Of a stretch of DNA of 27,155 bases, positions 14,405 through 22,391 are shown piece after piece. The stretch comes from SKKL01 sp046543225 (GTDB taxonomy: Bacteria > Actinomycetota > Acidimicrobiia > Acidimicrobiales > SKKL01). The translations under genes and the position numbers were made by a program. Position 1 is the first letter of the stretch. Every line of letters begins with the position of its first letter. Below the pieces are notes generated by a model. That model was not told the origin of the DNA. It worked only from the letters and a program-made list of their open reading frames with translations, and ran no database searches. Where the stretch lies: positions 1-27,155 of the forward strand of contig JBKGZW010000017.1 in the NCBI GenBank assembly GCA_046543225.1. The letters are read 5' to 3'.

Positions 14405-15559
14405 TCAGCCCGACGGCAACCCGATGCCGGGGTCGATGAAGCGGTTGGTCACCAGGTCCTGCGGCGTGAGGTCGTGACCGATCTCCATCAACGGAACGGC
14501 GGTGTCGAGCACCCCCTGCACCCGTTCGAGATCGAAGTTGCCCACGGTGTCGTCGGGCCCGTTGCCGACGATGCCGAGCAAACGCTGCTGGTCGACCGAC
14601 CAGTCGGCCAGCTCCTCCTCGTAGACCCACTCGTCGTCATAGCGGTCGGCGAGGTCGGCGATGAGGGCGTTGGTGGCCGAGGGCTCGGTGACGTAGCCGA
14701 CGATGGCCTGCTGGATGGTGGGCACCAGCTCGTCGAGACAGTCGGCGTGGTCGTCGATCGCGTCGGGTCGGGCTGCCAGGGCCTGGGCGTAGACCTCCCA
14801 GCCGGTGTCGTGGATGAGCTGGAAGCGCACCGGGCGCCCCCACTCGTCGATGAGGTGTTCGTAGCTGTAGGGGTCCGCGGTGGCGAACCCCTGCTGGGCG
14901 ATCGTGCCGTCGGCGGCGACGAACCGAGCGGGTGTGCCGGTGTAGCCGCCGTCGAGCTGATCGCGGTCGACGATGCCGCGATCGACCAGGTGGTCGAGAT
15001 GGGCATCGGGTCCGAACACGTTGATCACCGTGTCGTCGGGCAGCTCCGCGATGGTGTCGACGTCATAGGTCTCGGGGTCCCACATGATCATCTGCGGGTT
15101 GATCTCGAGCGGGGCGACGACGGCGACGGTGGGGAACCGGCTGTTGGTCTGGATCGCCTCGTCGGTGCCGACGAGGCCGAGAAGGATGTCCGGGTCGGCA
15201 TGCATCTGGGCGGCGACCTGCGAGAACCCGATGGCCGGGCCACCGGCCCGGACCTGGAGGTCGACTCCCATGGGCTCGCCGCTGGCGACCATCGGTGCGG
15301 TCACCCTCATGGTGTCGGTCTCGATCCGAATGTCGTCGCGGTCGAGCAGGTGGTAGACCGAGCCGTGCTCGGCTTCGGGGTACCAGTCGGTCTGGATGAC
15401 CAGCGGGTCGGGGCAGATCCCTGCGAGCGGCCCGTCGGCGCGGTCGGTCGGTGATGGCTCGTCGTCGGTGCAACCCACAGCCACGAGAGCAAGGACGACC
15501 AGCACTCCGCGGGCGGCGAGGCGCCACGCGGCACGGGGAACGGACCGAGGTGCAGCCAC
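14405..15559 (-). CDS. ABC-type solute-binding lipoprotein (NMT1/THI5-SsuA-like)
   Basis: The 384-residue product starts with a signal sequence (LAARGVLVVLALVAVGCTDD) ending in a lipobox Cys, so the mature protein is anchored outside the membrane. The body begins LVIQTDWYPEAEHGSVYHLL, the form seen in NMT1/THI5-like binding proteins for pyrimidine-type, riboflavin-type or sulfonate ligands, and continues with GFSQVAAQM, QGFATADPYSYEHLI and GWEVYAQALAARPD. No permease or ATPase gene is nearby, so either the transporter is elsewhere or this protein acts as a sensor. GTG at 15559 lies 4 bases after the stop of the diguanylate cyclase gene with GAGG inside that gene's last codons, so the two are translated as a pair. 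Fold assignment good, ligand unknown. Confidence 0.85.
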   Translation of the reverse strand: MAAPRSVPRAAWRLAARGVLVVLALVAVGCTDDEPSPTDRADGPLAGICPDPLVIQTDWYPEAEHGSVYHLLDRDDIRIETDTMRVTAPMVASGEPMGVDLQVRAGGPAIGFSQVAAQMHADPDILLGLVGTDEAIQTNSRFPTVAVVAPLEINPQMIMWDPETYDVDTIAELPDDTVINVFGPDAHLDHLVDRGIVDRDQLDGGYTGTPARFVAADGTIAQQGFATADPYSYEHLIDEWGRPVRFQLIHDTGWEVYAQALAARPDAIDDHADCLDELVPTIQQAIVGYVTEPSATNALIADLADRYDDEWVYEEELADWSVDQQRLLGIVGNGPDDTVGNFDLERVQGVLDTAVPLMEIGHDLTPQDLVTNRFIDPGIGLPSG

Positions 15560-15563
15560 CTGC

Positions 15564-17333
15564 TCAGACCTCGAAACGGTTCCGCCCTGCCTGCTTGGCC
15601 CGGTAGAGCTTGCGGTCGGCCTCGGCGAAGAGGTCGTCCTCGTCCCATCCCTCGCGCCACTGGGCGGCGCCGATGCTGACCGTGCACACGGGAGAGCACT
15701 CGACCTCGGCCACGACGATCGCCTCGGTGGCCGCCCTGATGCGTTCGGCGATCACCGCTGCCTCGTCGCGACCGGTCTCGGGCAACAGCAGGGCGAACTC
15801 CTCGCCTCCCATCCGGGCGAATCGGTCCGAGGCGCGCAGGAACCCCGAGCAGATCCGGGCGAACTCGACAAGCACGGCGTCGCCCGCCAGGTGTCCCCAC
15901 TGGTCGTTGATGGACTTGAAGTGGTCGAGGTCGAGCACCAGCAGCGTGAGGTCGTGGCGATAGCGGGTGGTGCGCTCGATCTCCTCGGTGACGGCCTCGA
16001 GGAAGCGGCGTCGGTTGAGTGCTCCGGTGAGGTCGTCGGTCGAGGCGAGGCGTTCCAACCTGGCGACGGCGCGTCGCTGGTCGGTGACATCCTGGACGAT
16101 GGCCAGGTCGAGCCTGCGACTTCCGAGGTTCACCGGCGTGGAGTGGATCTCCACGGTGCGGACATCGCCGTCGGCCAGCCGCTGCTGCTCATCGATGATC
16201 GTCGTGCTGCCACCGGTGCGGGCCTGACTCACCATCTCGACGAGATCGGCACGGCTGTGAACGGTCAGCTCGTGCAGGTCCATCCCTGCCATGTCGCGGC
16301 GGTCGTAGCCGTAGAACCCCGCCGCCGCCTCGTTGGCGTCGACGATGCGCAGGCTCACCGGGTCGACGACGTACATGATGGCGCTGCTGTTCTCGAACAG
16401 GTCCCGGAACATCGCCTCGCTCTCGACCAGGGTCCGGTCGCTGCGCTGGCGCTGGAACGCGACGCCGATGATCTGCGCGGCCCGTTCGAGGTAGTCGCGC
16501 TCGTCGCTGGACAGCGTGCGGTCAGGCCCGGTGCCCACCGTGAGCGCGCCGAGCAGTCGCTCGCCGGGCTGGAGCGCCAGGCTGAGACCTTCGGTGATGG
16601 CGGGTTCGACGCGGGCCAGCTCGGACTGGATCGCCAAGCGGTCGTCGATGACCTCGACCACCGAGCGGGTGGTGTTGAGGGCGTTGACCCAGTTGGGGAC
16701 CTGATCGAGAGCGACGCTCCTGACCGGCAGGTTCCGGGTCGCTTCCGCAGCCCGGCCCGTCACCCACCGAGCCCGCAGCGCCATGGCTCCACCGTCGTGG
16801 ACCACCTCGTGGACCGCGACCACCTCGGCCCTCACCGCCGAACCGACGCTCTCGGCGACCGTCTCGAGCGCGTCCGACAACCCGCCAGGAGGCAACGCCT
16901 GGAGCAGGAGGGCGGCAGACACCAGCGAGTGCGACCGCTGCACCACCCTGGCGGCATCGAGGTCGGCCGCGTGCCGCCAGTCGACGTTGCGGAGGCTGAG
17001 CGCCACGCGAGTCGGTTCAGGCGGAGCGGAGACGATGGCGCCGGTGACCTCGACCCACACCAGCGACTGGTCGAACCGGACCAGCCGCAGCGACACCGGT
17101 GACCGGTCCTCGCCGTCGGCCAGGGTGGCCAGGCGTTCGGCGGCGTCGACGCGGTCGGGTTCGTGCACCCACTCGGTGCCGACACGGCCGATGAGATCGC
17201 CGGGCGCGGCGGCGCCGATGAGATTGGCGGTGGCCTGGTTGGCGCTGGTGATGACCATGCGGTCGTCGACGACGACGACCGGGTCCGACAACCGGTCGAG
17301 GACGGCGCTCGGGTCGTCAGCGAAGCTGCTCAC
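15564..17333 (-). CDS. PAS-GAF-PAS-GGDEF diguanylate cyclase
   Basis: The 589-residue protein has an N-terminal PAS domain (about 10-120, DPVVVVDDRMVITSANQATA), a GAF-like middle (about 150-310, ending in a dimer helix QIIGVAFQRQRSD), a second PAS (about 315-425, SSAIMYVVDPVSLRIVDANEAA) and a GGDEF domain. The active site is GGEEF at 509-513, with LDHFKSINDQWGH before it, and an intact product-inhibition site RASD at 500-503. It therefore should make c-di-GMP from two GTP and be feedback inhibited. No membrane segment is seen, so it is a cytosolic sensor. GTG at 17333 is supported by GGAGGAGAG ten bases upstream. It is the first gene of a two-gene unit with a solute-binding lipoprotein. Confidence 0.95.
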   Translation of the reverse strand: MSSFADDPSAVLDRLSDPVVVVDDRMVITSANQATANLIGAAAPGDLIGRVGTEWVHEPDRVDAAERLATLADGEDRSPVSLRLVRFDQSLVWVEVTGAIVSAPPEPTRVALSLRNVDWRHAADLDAARVVQRSHSLVSAALLLQALPPGGLSDALETVAESVGSAVRAEVVAVHEVVHDGGAMALRARWVTGRAAEATRNLPVRSVALDQVPNWVNALNTTRSVVEVIDDRLAIQSELARVEPAITEGLSLALQPGERLLGALTVGTGPDRTLSSDERDYLERAAQIIGVAFQRQRSDRTLVESEAMFRDLFENSSAIMYVVDPVSLRIVDANEAAAGFYGYDRRDMAGMDLHELTVHSRADLVEMVSQARTGGSTTIIDEQQRLADGDVRTVEIHSTPVNLGSRRLDLAIVQDVTDQRRAVARLERLASTDDLTGALNRRRFLEAVTEEIERTTRYRHDLTLLVLDLDHFKSINDQWGHLAGDAVLVEFARICSGFLRASDRFARMGGEEFALLLPETGRDEAAVIAERIRAATEAIVVAEVECSPVCTVSIGAAQWREGWDEDDLFAEADRKLYRAKQAGRNRFEV

Positions 17334-17467
17334 GATGCACCGCTCTCCTCCGGGCCGGTCGCGACGGTTCAGGGTCCGAGACAGCCTCGCACGCCGCAGA
17401 AGGGCGGTGGCGAACTGCCGTTCATCACGCTAGACGCGATCGACGACCCAGAGGTGGTGCAGTGTGG

Positions 17468-17620
17468 TCAGACCCTGGTTCGGCGCTGGGACATCCCCAT
17501 GAGCCCGCTCACCACGAACAGCGCGAGGCTGATGATCAGCAACCAGAACAGGCCCTCGATCAGCAGGCCGACACCGCCGAGGAGAAGCGCAAGCAACAAG
17601 ACGACGATCACGAGTCCCAT
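17468..17620 (-). CDS. Small hydrophobic membrane protein, 50 aa
   Basis: From ATG at 17620, placed right after GGAGGACCC, the protein is MGLVIVVLLLALLLGGVGLL and a second span GLFWLLIISLALFVVSGLMG, closing with a basic MSQRRTRV tail. Two short transmembrane helices with a tight turn and a positive C terminus resemble the short stress-associated hydrophobic proteins common in actinobacteria (lmo0937/DUF5670-like), but the match is by composition only. The longer frame to 17725 adds a non-membrane, low-support extension. It is divergent from the STAS gene and close to the sigF block, which suggests an envelope stress link; no GTTT-GGGTA promoter is seen for it. Confidence 0.7.
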   Translation of the reverse strand: MGLVIVVLLLALLLGGVGLLIEGLFWLLIISLALFVVSGLMGMSQRRTRV

Positions 17621-17754
17621 GGGTCCTCCAGTTGGCTTCCAGGGTCCGGGGCTTCCGGAACGGAGGGCTCCTGCCCCCGAAACAGGGCGGTCAAACGTGC
17701 GACGGTCAGGACCGGTATCGTGCACGAGGAGCCACAGCGAACGAACGGGACTAG

Positions 17755-18057
17755 ATGAACATCAACGTTGATCGGGACGACGCCCACGTGGTCGTGACCA
17801 TCGAAGGCGAGCTCGACGCCCACAACTGCGCGGAACTGGGAGAGACCGTCCTCGGCGCGACGGCCCCCGACGCCCGGTCGGTGGTGATCGACGCGTCCGA
17901 CCTCGGCTTCATCGACTCGTCGGCGATCTCCGAGCTGCTCCGCGTCCGCCAAGAGCTGGTCGACCGCGACGGCGAGCTGACGATCCGCAACGCCGGTTCG
18001 AGCGTGCGGAGGGTGCTGGAGATCACCGGCCTCCTCGAGACCTTCGGCGTCACCTGA
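17755..18057 (+). CDS. STAS-domain anti-sigma factor antagonist (RsbV-like)
   Basis: The 100-residue protein is one complete STAS domain: VVVTIEGELDAHNCAELGET, then SVVIDASDLGFIDSSAISEL, and a closing VRRVLEITGLLETFGV. The phosphorylatable serine is Ser55 or Ser56 in the FIDSSAIS loop. In its dephosphorylated form such a protein binds the RsbW-type kinase and frees the sigma factor. The gene lies 375 bases before the RsbW-like and SigF genes on the same strand, separated by a short gene on the other strand, so it is a partner by context though not in the same tight operon. A -10-like TATCGT lies upstream near 17716. No SigF-type promoter was found for it. Confidence 0.92.
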   Translation: MNINVDRDDAHVVVTIEGELDAHNCAELGETVLGATAPDARSVVIDASDLGFIDSSAISELLRVRQELVDRDGELTIRNAGSSVRRVLEITGLLETFGVT

Positions 18058-18074
18058 ATCGCACCAGCCGGCGA

Positions 18075-18284
18075 TCAGTCGATGCGCCCCTCGCCCTTCG
18101 CCTCGGCGCCCCGCTCGGTGGCTTCCTTGTAGGCCTCGGCCACCTCGGGGTCAGGATCGGTGCGCTCGGCGAGCTGCTCCTCCTTCTCGGTCGGCGGACG
18201 ATCGGCACCACCCTGCTGGTGCGCATCCTCCTCCTCGACCCAACGGGTCGTGTCGTCGACGAGGTCATCGGATGGATCAGACAT
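18075..18284 (-). CDS. Small acidic hydrophilic protein, 69 aa, SigF-controlled
   Basis: Unrecognised family. The product starts MSDPSDDLVDDTTRWVEEED and continues with ADRPPTEKEEQLAERTDPDP and EVAEAYKEATERGAEAKGEG. It is strongly acidic, has no Cys and no hydrophobic core, and is probably disordered, like small general-stress or hydrophilin-type proteins. ATG at 18284 has CAGGAG 8 bases upstream. A perfect SigF-type promoter (GTTT-N15-GGGTAG) lies 43 bases before it. It occupies the gap between the STAS gene and the anti-sigma gene on the opposite strand, so its transcription would run towards and convergent with the STAS gene, ending 17 bases from its stop. Confidence 0.75.
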   Translation of the reverse strand: MSDPSDDLVDDTTRWVEEEDAHQQGGADRPPTEKEEQLAERTDPDPEVAEAYKEATERGAEAKGEGRID

Positions 18285-18326
18285 CGTGTCGCTCCTGATT
18301 GGGTCGGGGGGTCGAACACCCTCGAT

Positions 18327-18351
18327 CTACCCGCCACCTGCCGAGACAAAC
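18327..18351 (-). promoter_or_regulatory. SigF-type promoter of the small acidic gene
   Basis: Minus strand GTTT (18351-18348), a 15-base spacer and GGGTAG (18332-18327). This equals the actinobacterial SigF/SigB consensus GTTT-N15-17-GGGTA. Transcription would start near 18320, about 36 bases before the ATG. Confidence 0.8.
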
Positions 18352-18432
18352 CGAGTGGGGGTGGGACCTGAAGCCGGACCGGCCAGACTGTGATCATCCC
18401 CGCCGCCGACTCTGCTCGCGAGAGGACCCACC

Positions 18433-18810
18433 GTGGCCGACAACGCCGTGACCCTGAGCTTTCCCGCATCCTCTGAGCGCGTCCGACTGGCCCGCACCCT
18501 GGTCGCCACCCTCGGTGACGACCTGGGCTTCGATCTCGACGAGGTCGAGGACGTGCGCATCGCGGTCGACGAGCTGTGCTTCGTCCTGCTCGACCTGTGC
18601 TCGGCCGGTGGCCGCATCGAGCTGGTGGGGCGAAGCGACGGCGACCAGCTGGTGGTCGAGGGCAGCTGCGGTGTCGCCGATGAGGCCGGCGTCGACGTCG
18701 GGGCCCTCCCCGAGCTCACCAGCCAGATCCTCGCCACCGTCGTCGACGACTACGAGGTCGGCGTCGACGGCTCAGCCGCCCAGTTCCGCTTCGCCAAGTC
18801 GAAGTCGTGA
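18433..18810 (+). CDS. Anti-sigma factor, RsbW-like (HATPase_c_2)
   Basis: The 125-residue protein has the layout of RsbW/SpoIIAB anti-sigma kinases: FPASSERVRLARTLVATLGD, an N-box helix DVRIAVDELCFVLLDLCSAG, and a C-terminal EVGVDGSAAQFRFAKSKS strand pair. The N-box Glu is present (Glu47) but the Asn normally four residues later is Val51, and the G1 and G2 glycine boxes are weak, so ATP binding may be reduced. It would hold the SigF-type sigma factor inactive until the STAS protein competes. GTG at 18433 follows GAGAGGA at 7 bases. Its stop overlaps the sigF start (GTGA), which fixes a one-to-one supply of regulator and sigma factor. Confidence 0.88.
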   Translation: MADNAVTLSFPASSERVRLARTLVATLGDDLGFDLDEVEDVRIAVDELCFVLLDLCSAGGRIELVGRSDGDQLVVEGSCGVADEAGVDVGALPELTSQILATVVDDYEVGVDGSAAQFRFAKSKS

Positions 18811-19550
18811 GCGACCCCACCTTCGACGTCGACGCGGCGTTCGTGGAGTACCGGCGAACCGGGAGCCGGCGGCTGCGCAACCAGCTCATCGAGGCGCACC
18901 GCCATGTGGCCGAACGGGTCGCCCGCCGATTCCCCAACCGCAGCCTGCCCTGGGACGACGTGTTCCAGGTCGCCCAGCTCGGGCTGTTGAAGGCGGTCGA
19001 GCGCTTCGACCCGGACCGCGGGTTCAAGTTCTCGACCTTCGCCGAGCCGACGATCAGCGGCGAGCTCAAGCGGCACTTTCGCGACCACCTCTGGGATGTC
19101 CGCGTCCCCCGGCGGGCCCACGATCTGCAGCAGTCGGTGAAGCGGATCGCCGAGGAACTCACCCACGAGCTCGACCGGGCGCCGACGATCAGCGAGATCG
19201 CCGACCGGCTCGACGTGCTTCCCGATGACGTGATGATGGCGATGGAGGCCGACTCGGCGCGCCGAGCGGCGTCGTTGTCAGCACCGGTCGGCGACAGCGA
19301 AGGGGCGCCGCTGTCCGACCAGCTCGGCGAGACCGACCCGAGCCTCGAGCGGGCCGCGGATCGGGTCACCCTCGTCGACCTCGTCGCCCAGCTGCCAGAG
19401 CGCGAGCGCGAGATGATCCGGCTGCGCTTCGAGCAGAACCTGTCGCAGTCAGAGATCGGCGAACAGCTCGGGGTGAGCCAGATGCACGTGTCGCGCCTGC
19501 TGCGGCGGACCCTGACCGACCTGCGAGCCCAGCTCGGCGGGTCGAGCTGA
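18807..19550 (+). CDS. sigF: SigF/SigB-type RNA polymerase sigma factor
   Basis: The 247-residue protein lacks region 1 and shows region 2 (HVAERVARRFPNRSLPWDDV, then QVAQLGLLKAVERFDPDRGF and KFSTFAEPTISGELKRHFRD), region 3 (AEELTHELDRAPTISEIADR) and region 4 (VAQLPEREREMIRLRFEQNL with the helix-turn-helix SQSEIGEQLGVSQMHVSRLL). This is the SigB/SigF/SigG stress and sporulation group. GTG at 18807 overlaps the anti-sigma stop by four bases. Four GTTT/GTTG-N15/16-GGGTA elements in the surrounding 5 kb are its likely targets. No such element lies before the anti-sigma/sigma pair itself, so autoregulation is not visible. The gene symbol follows the group; orthology to mycobacterial SigF is inferred. 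Confidence 0.93.
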   Translation: MSDPTFDVDAAFVEYRRTGSRRLRNQLIEAHRHVAERVARRFPNRSLPWDDVFQVAQLGLLKAVERFDPDRGFKFSTFAEPTISGELKRHFRDHLWDVRVPRRAHDLQQSVKRIAEELTHELDRAPTISEIADRLDVLPDDVMMAMEADSARRAASLSAPVGDSEGAPLSDQLGETDPSLERAADRVTLVDLVAQLPEREREMIRLRFEQNLSQSEIGEQLGVSQMHVSRLLRRTLTDLRAQLGGSS

Positions 19551-19556
19551 TCGGGC

Positions 19557-19577
19557 CGACCGCCGCCCCTCCGGTCG
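19557..19577. terminator. Possible bidirectional hairpin between sigF and the stress gene
   Basis: CGACCG and CGGTCG form a six-pair stem around a nine-base loop in the 28-base space between the two convergent stops. It is short and lacks a T tract, so support is weak. Confidence 0.3.
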
Positions 19578-19578
19578 C

Positions 19579-20241
19579 TCAGCAGGGATGGCCGTCGGGA
19601 TCGACACAGCGCAGCGACAGCGCGCCGGTGCCTTCGAGCGCGGCGACCGCGGTGTCGTGGCTGTCCCGATCATCGTGGTGGACACCGACGACCACCCGAC
19701 CGTCGTCGAGGTCGATGAGCGCTTGCTCCCAACCGGGGCTCGTCGGCGTCCCCGCCACCGCGCCGGCGAACCCGCCGACGCTGGTGCCGGCGGCGGCACC
19801 GCCGGCCGCGATTGCCAACATCCCCGCCCCGAGCGCCGTGCCCAGTCCGGGGACGGCCACGGCGATGGCAGCACCGCCGAGGGCGCCGGCCACCGCTCCG
19901 ATGGCGGCACCGTGGCCGACGTCGGAACCGAGCTTCCCGAGCACCTCGCGGTCGCGCTCCACGGTCGCCCCCATGGACGACTCGTCACCCGAGCCGGCTC
20001 GACCCGAGGTGTCGAGGGCGAGCGCCGAGATGTTGGCGCCGTCGATCCCGGCACGCTCGAGGGAGACGACCGCGTCGCGGGCGAGCTGCGGGTCGTCGTA
20101 GGTGGCGAAGGCGTTCAGCGCCTTGAGCGGTGGAAGCTCGGTGCGCTCGGGAGCCACCGGCTCCACGGCATCGGCGCTGGTCTCCGCGGCGACGTCCTCG
20201 GCGACCCGTCCGGTGTCGCGGGTTGGTTCGTTGTCGGACAC
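19579..20241 (-). CDS. General stress protein with YflT-like domain and glycine zipper
   Basis: From the GTG at 20241, which follows GAGGAGGAG, the protein has 220 residues. A charged N terminus precedes LNAFATYDDPQLARDAVVSL (43-61), typical of YflT/GsiB-type stress proteins that begin with a ferredoxin-like fold for paired helices. A long Gly/Ala zipper follows at about 107-163 (GHGAAIGAVAGALGGAAIAV, later AAGTSVGGFAGAVAG), probably membrane-inserting, and then a C-terminal strand-rich part WEQALIDLDDGRVVVGVHHD. A SigF-type promoter (GTTT-N15-GGGTAG) lies 36-60 bases upstream, so it is a direct target candidate of the neighbouring sigma factor. It converges on sigF. Confidence 0.78.
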   Translation of the reverse strand: MSDNEPTRDTGRVAEDVAAETSADAVEPVAPERTELPPLKALNAFATYDDPQLARDAVVSLERAGIDGANISALALDTSGRAGSGDESSMGATVERDREVLGKLGSDVGHGAAIGAVAGALGGAAIAVAVPGLGTALGAGMLAIAAGGAAAGTSVGGFAGAVAGTPTSPGWEQALIDLDDGRVVVGVHHDDRDSHDTAVAALEGTGALSLRCVDPDGHPC

Positions 20242-20276
20242 CGGCACTCCTCCTCGGTGTTCGCGTCGCGTGTCTC

Positions 20277-20301
20277 CTACCCCGAGCGCGACGCGAGAAA
20301 C
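20277..20301 (-). promoter_or_regulatory. SigF-type promoter of the glycine-zipper stress gene
   Basis: Minus strand GTTT (20301-20298), 15-base spacer, GGGTAG (20282-20277). Perfect to the GTTT-N15-17-GGGTA consensus; transcription would begin near 20270, about 29 bases before the GTG. Confidence 0.8.
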
Positions 20302-20323
20302 CTGGCGCGGGCCGGTGGTCACC

Positions 20324-21271
20324 TCAGCGGTCGAGGATGGAGCGGTCCACGTCGGGGAGGGCCTGGCGGTCGGTGATGACCGGTTCGAACAGGTCGCCGA
20401 GGTCCTCGACCCGGTCGCGCACCTCGTCGGCGGTGAACGACCAGGGGGTGCCGGCCGCGGCTTCGTCGACCTCGTCCCAGGTGAGGGGCGTGGAGGCGGT
20501 GGGGTGCTCGCGGCCGCGCAGTGAGTACACGGCGATGGTCGTCTTGTGCTGGTGGTTCTGACTCCAGTCGATGAAGACCTTGTTCCTCCGGGCCTGCTTG
20601 GCCATGGTGGTCACCACCCGGTCGGGGTGCTGTTCCTCGAGCTCGGTGGCCAGGGTGAGGGCATAGGCCCTGGTCCGCTCGTAGGTGGGCCTGGCTCGCT
20701 TGAGCCCGGCACGGGGCTCGCCGTTGAGGGGGACATAGAGCTGGAGGCCCTTGGATCCCGAGGTCTTGGCCACACCCGCCAGACCATCGCGGTCGAGCAG
20801 CTCGGCGAGCTCGAGTGCCACCCCGGCACAGTCGGTGATGTCGGTGCCGGGACCAGGGTCGAGGTCGAACACCAGGGCGGTGGGATGCTCGGCATCGGAT
20901 GCCACGTGCAGGGGGGCGTGCAGCTCGATGGCGGCGAGGTTGGCGGCCCAGGCCAGGCTCGGCGCGTCGGCGAGGACGCAGTAGTCGATGCCGTCGTCGC
21001 GTCCCTCACCGGGGCCCGGAGCCACCTCGACCCAGTCCGGGCGGTGTCGGGGGCAGCGCTTCTCGAAGAACGAGTCCTCGCCGACCCCGTCGGGGAACCG
21101 GTGCAGGGTGACGCCGCGCCCCTGCAGGTGGGGAGCGAGCACCGGGGCGATGTTGACGTAGTAGTCGATGAGGTCGCCCTTGGTGAACCCGGTGGCGGGA
21201 TACAGCACCTTGTCGAGGTTGGACACGCTGAGCCGGCGTCCCTCGAAGGTGACCTCGGTGCGCTCGCTCAC
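20324..21271 (-). CDS. LigD-type NHEJ polymerase domain protein
   Basis: The 315-residue protein is the archaeo-eukaryotic primase-like polymerase module of LigD alone. It opens LSVSNLDKVLYPATGFTKGD, has FFEKRCPRHRPDW, the metal-binding FDLDPG (Asp136, Asp138), the phosphate-site TSGSKGLQLYVPL (170-182) and the third carboxylate in KVFIDWSQN (Asp235). These proteins fill gaps and add ribonucleotides at broken DNA ends together with Ku. The ligase and 3'-phosphoesterase modules of multidomain LigD are absent, so ligase is supplied from elsewhere. GTG at 21271 lies 10 bases after the Ku stop on the same strand with no strong ribosome site, so translation is probably coupled to Ku. Confidence 0.93.
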   Translation of the reverse strand: MSERTEVTFEGRRLSVSNLDKVLYPATGFTKGDLIDYYVNIAPVLAPHLQGRGVTLHRFPDGVGEDSFFEKRCPRHRPDWVEVAPGPGEGRDDGIDYCVLADAPSLAWAANLAAIELHAPLHVASDAEHPTALVFDLDPGPGTDITDCAGVALELAELLDRDGLAGVAKTSGSKGLQLYVPLNGEPRAGLKRARPTYERTRAYALTLATELEEQHPDRVVTTMAKQARRNKVFIDWSQNHQHKTTIAVYSLRGREHPTASTPLTWDEVDEAAAGTPWSFTADEVRDRVEDLGDLFEPVITDRQALPDVDRSILDR

Positions 21272-21281
21272 GGTGGGCGGC

Positions 21282-22337
21282 TCAGGCCGACTTGCGGGCG
21301 GGCGCGGAGGCCTTCCGCTTGGCCGCCGTCTGCTTCTTGGCGGGGGCCTTCTTGGGGGGCGCCTTCTTGGTGGATGCGGTCTTGGTCTTGGTCGATGTCT
21401 TGGAGGTCGATGCCTTGGAGGCGGCGGCGCGTGAGCTGGCTGGCGAGTTCTTGGCAGGTGCCTTCTTGGCGGGCGCCTTGGCCTTGCCCGACCGGGTGGC
21501 CTTGGCGGTCGTGGCGCCCTCGGCCGCGGCGGAGGGATGGCGACCCTTGGCCTGGCGGCGACCTTCGACGCTGGCCTCGAGGGCAGCCATGAGGTCGACG
21601 ACCTCGCCGCCGGTGTCGGCGGTCTCGCCGGTCGTGACGACCTCCTCGTCGCCGCTGGCCTTGCGCTCGATGAGGGCCAGGACCTGCTCCCGGTGGGTGT
21701 CGTGGTACTTGGTGGGGTCCCAGTCGGCGGCGAGCGACTCGATGAGCTGTTCGGCCAGCTTCTGCTCGCGCTCGGACACCTCGAGATCGTCGAGGGCCTC
21801 GAAGCCGGGCAGCTCGGCGGGGTCGACCAGCTCGTCGGCCCAGTTCATGGTGGACATGACGAGGCGGCCGTCGACGGAACGGACGGCAGCGAGCTGCTGG
21901 CGGGACCGCATCACGAACCGGGCGATGGCCACCTTGTTCGACTCGGCCATGGTCTGGGCCAGCAGGGCGTAGGGCTTGGCGGTGGCCGGGTCGGGTGCCA
22001 GCCAGTAGGGCCGGTCGAAGTAGATCGGATCGATGTCGGCGAGGTCGACGAACTCCTCGATGTCGATGGTGTGCTCGGCCTTGGGGTCGAGCGCCTCCAG
22101 TTCGCTGTCATCCACCAGGACGTACTCGCCGGGACGGAGCTGGTAGCCCTTGGCGATGTCGCTGCGGGCCACCTCGGATTCGTCGGCCTCCGAGACCAGC
22201 CGTTGGCGCACGCGGGACCCGGTCCGGCGATCGATCTGGTTGAACCGCACCGTCTTGGACGAGACGGCGGTGAACAGCTTCACCGGGATGCTGACCAGCC
22301 CGAAGCTGATCGCTCCACTCCACACGGCACGGGGCAT
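21282..22337 (-). CDS. ku: Ku DNA end-binding protein for non-homologous end joining
   Basis: The 351-residue protein starts MPRAVWSGAISFGLVSIPVK, the classic bacterial Ku N terminus, and includes RLVSEADESEVARSDIAKGY, then YEL-type GEYVLVDDSELEALDPKAEH and YYD-like PIYFDRPYWLAPD, forming the DNA-encircling core to about residue 265. The rest is a Lys/Ala/Ser tail resembling histone H1 (KAKAPAKKAPAKNSPASSRA, later TKKAPPKKAPAKKQTAAKRK), found on many actinobacterial Ku proteins and used to bind DNA. ATG at 22337 follows AGGAGGT at 6 bases. It is the first gene of a Ku-LigD polymerase operon. A SigF-like promoter with one mismatch lies 55-79 bases upstream, linking end joining to the stress response. 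Confidence 0.96.
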   Translation of the reverse strand: MPRAVWSGAISFGLVSIPVKLFTAVSSKTVRFNQIDRRTGSRVRQRLVSEADESEVARSDIAKGYQLRPGEYVLVDDSELEALDPKAEHTIDIEEFVDLADIDPIYFDRPYWLAPDPATAKPYALLAQTMAESNKVAIARFVMRSRQQLAAVRSVDGRLVMSTMNWADELVDPAELPGFEALDDLEVSEREQKLAEQLIESLAADWDPTKYHDTHREQVLALIERKASGDEEVVTTGETADTGGEVVDLMAALEASVEGRRQAKGRHPSAAAEGATTAKATRSGKAKAPAKKAPAKNSPASSRAAASKASTSKTSTKTKTASTKKAPPKKAPAKKQTAAKRKASAPARKSA

Positions 22338-22391
22338 CGGGGACCTCCTGGGGCCGGAGCCTGGCAGCACGTGCCACAGACCCACGACTCT

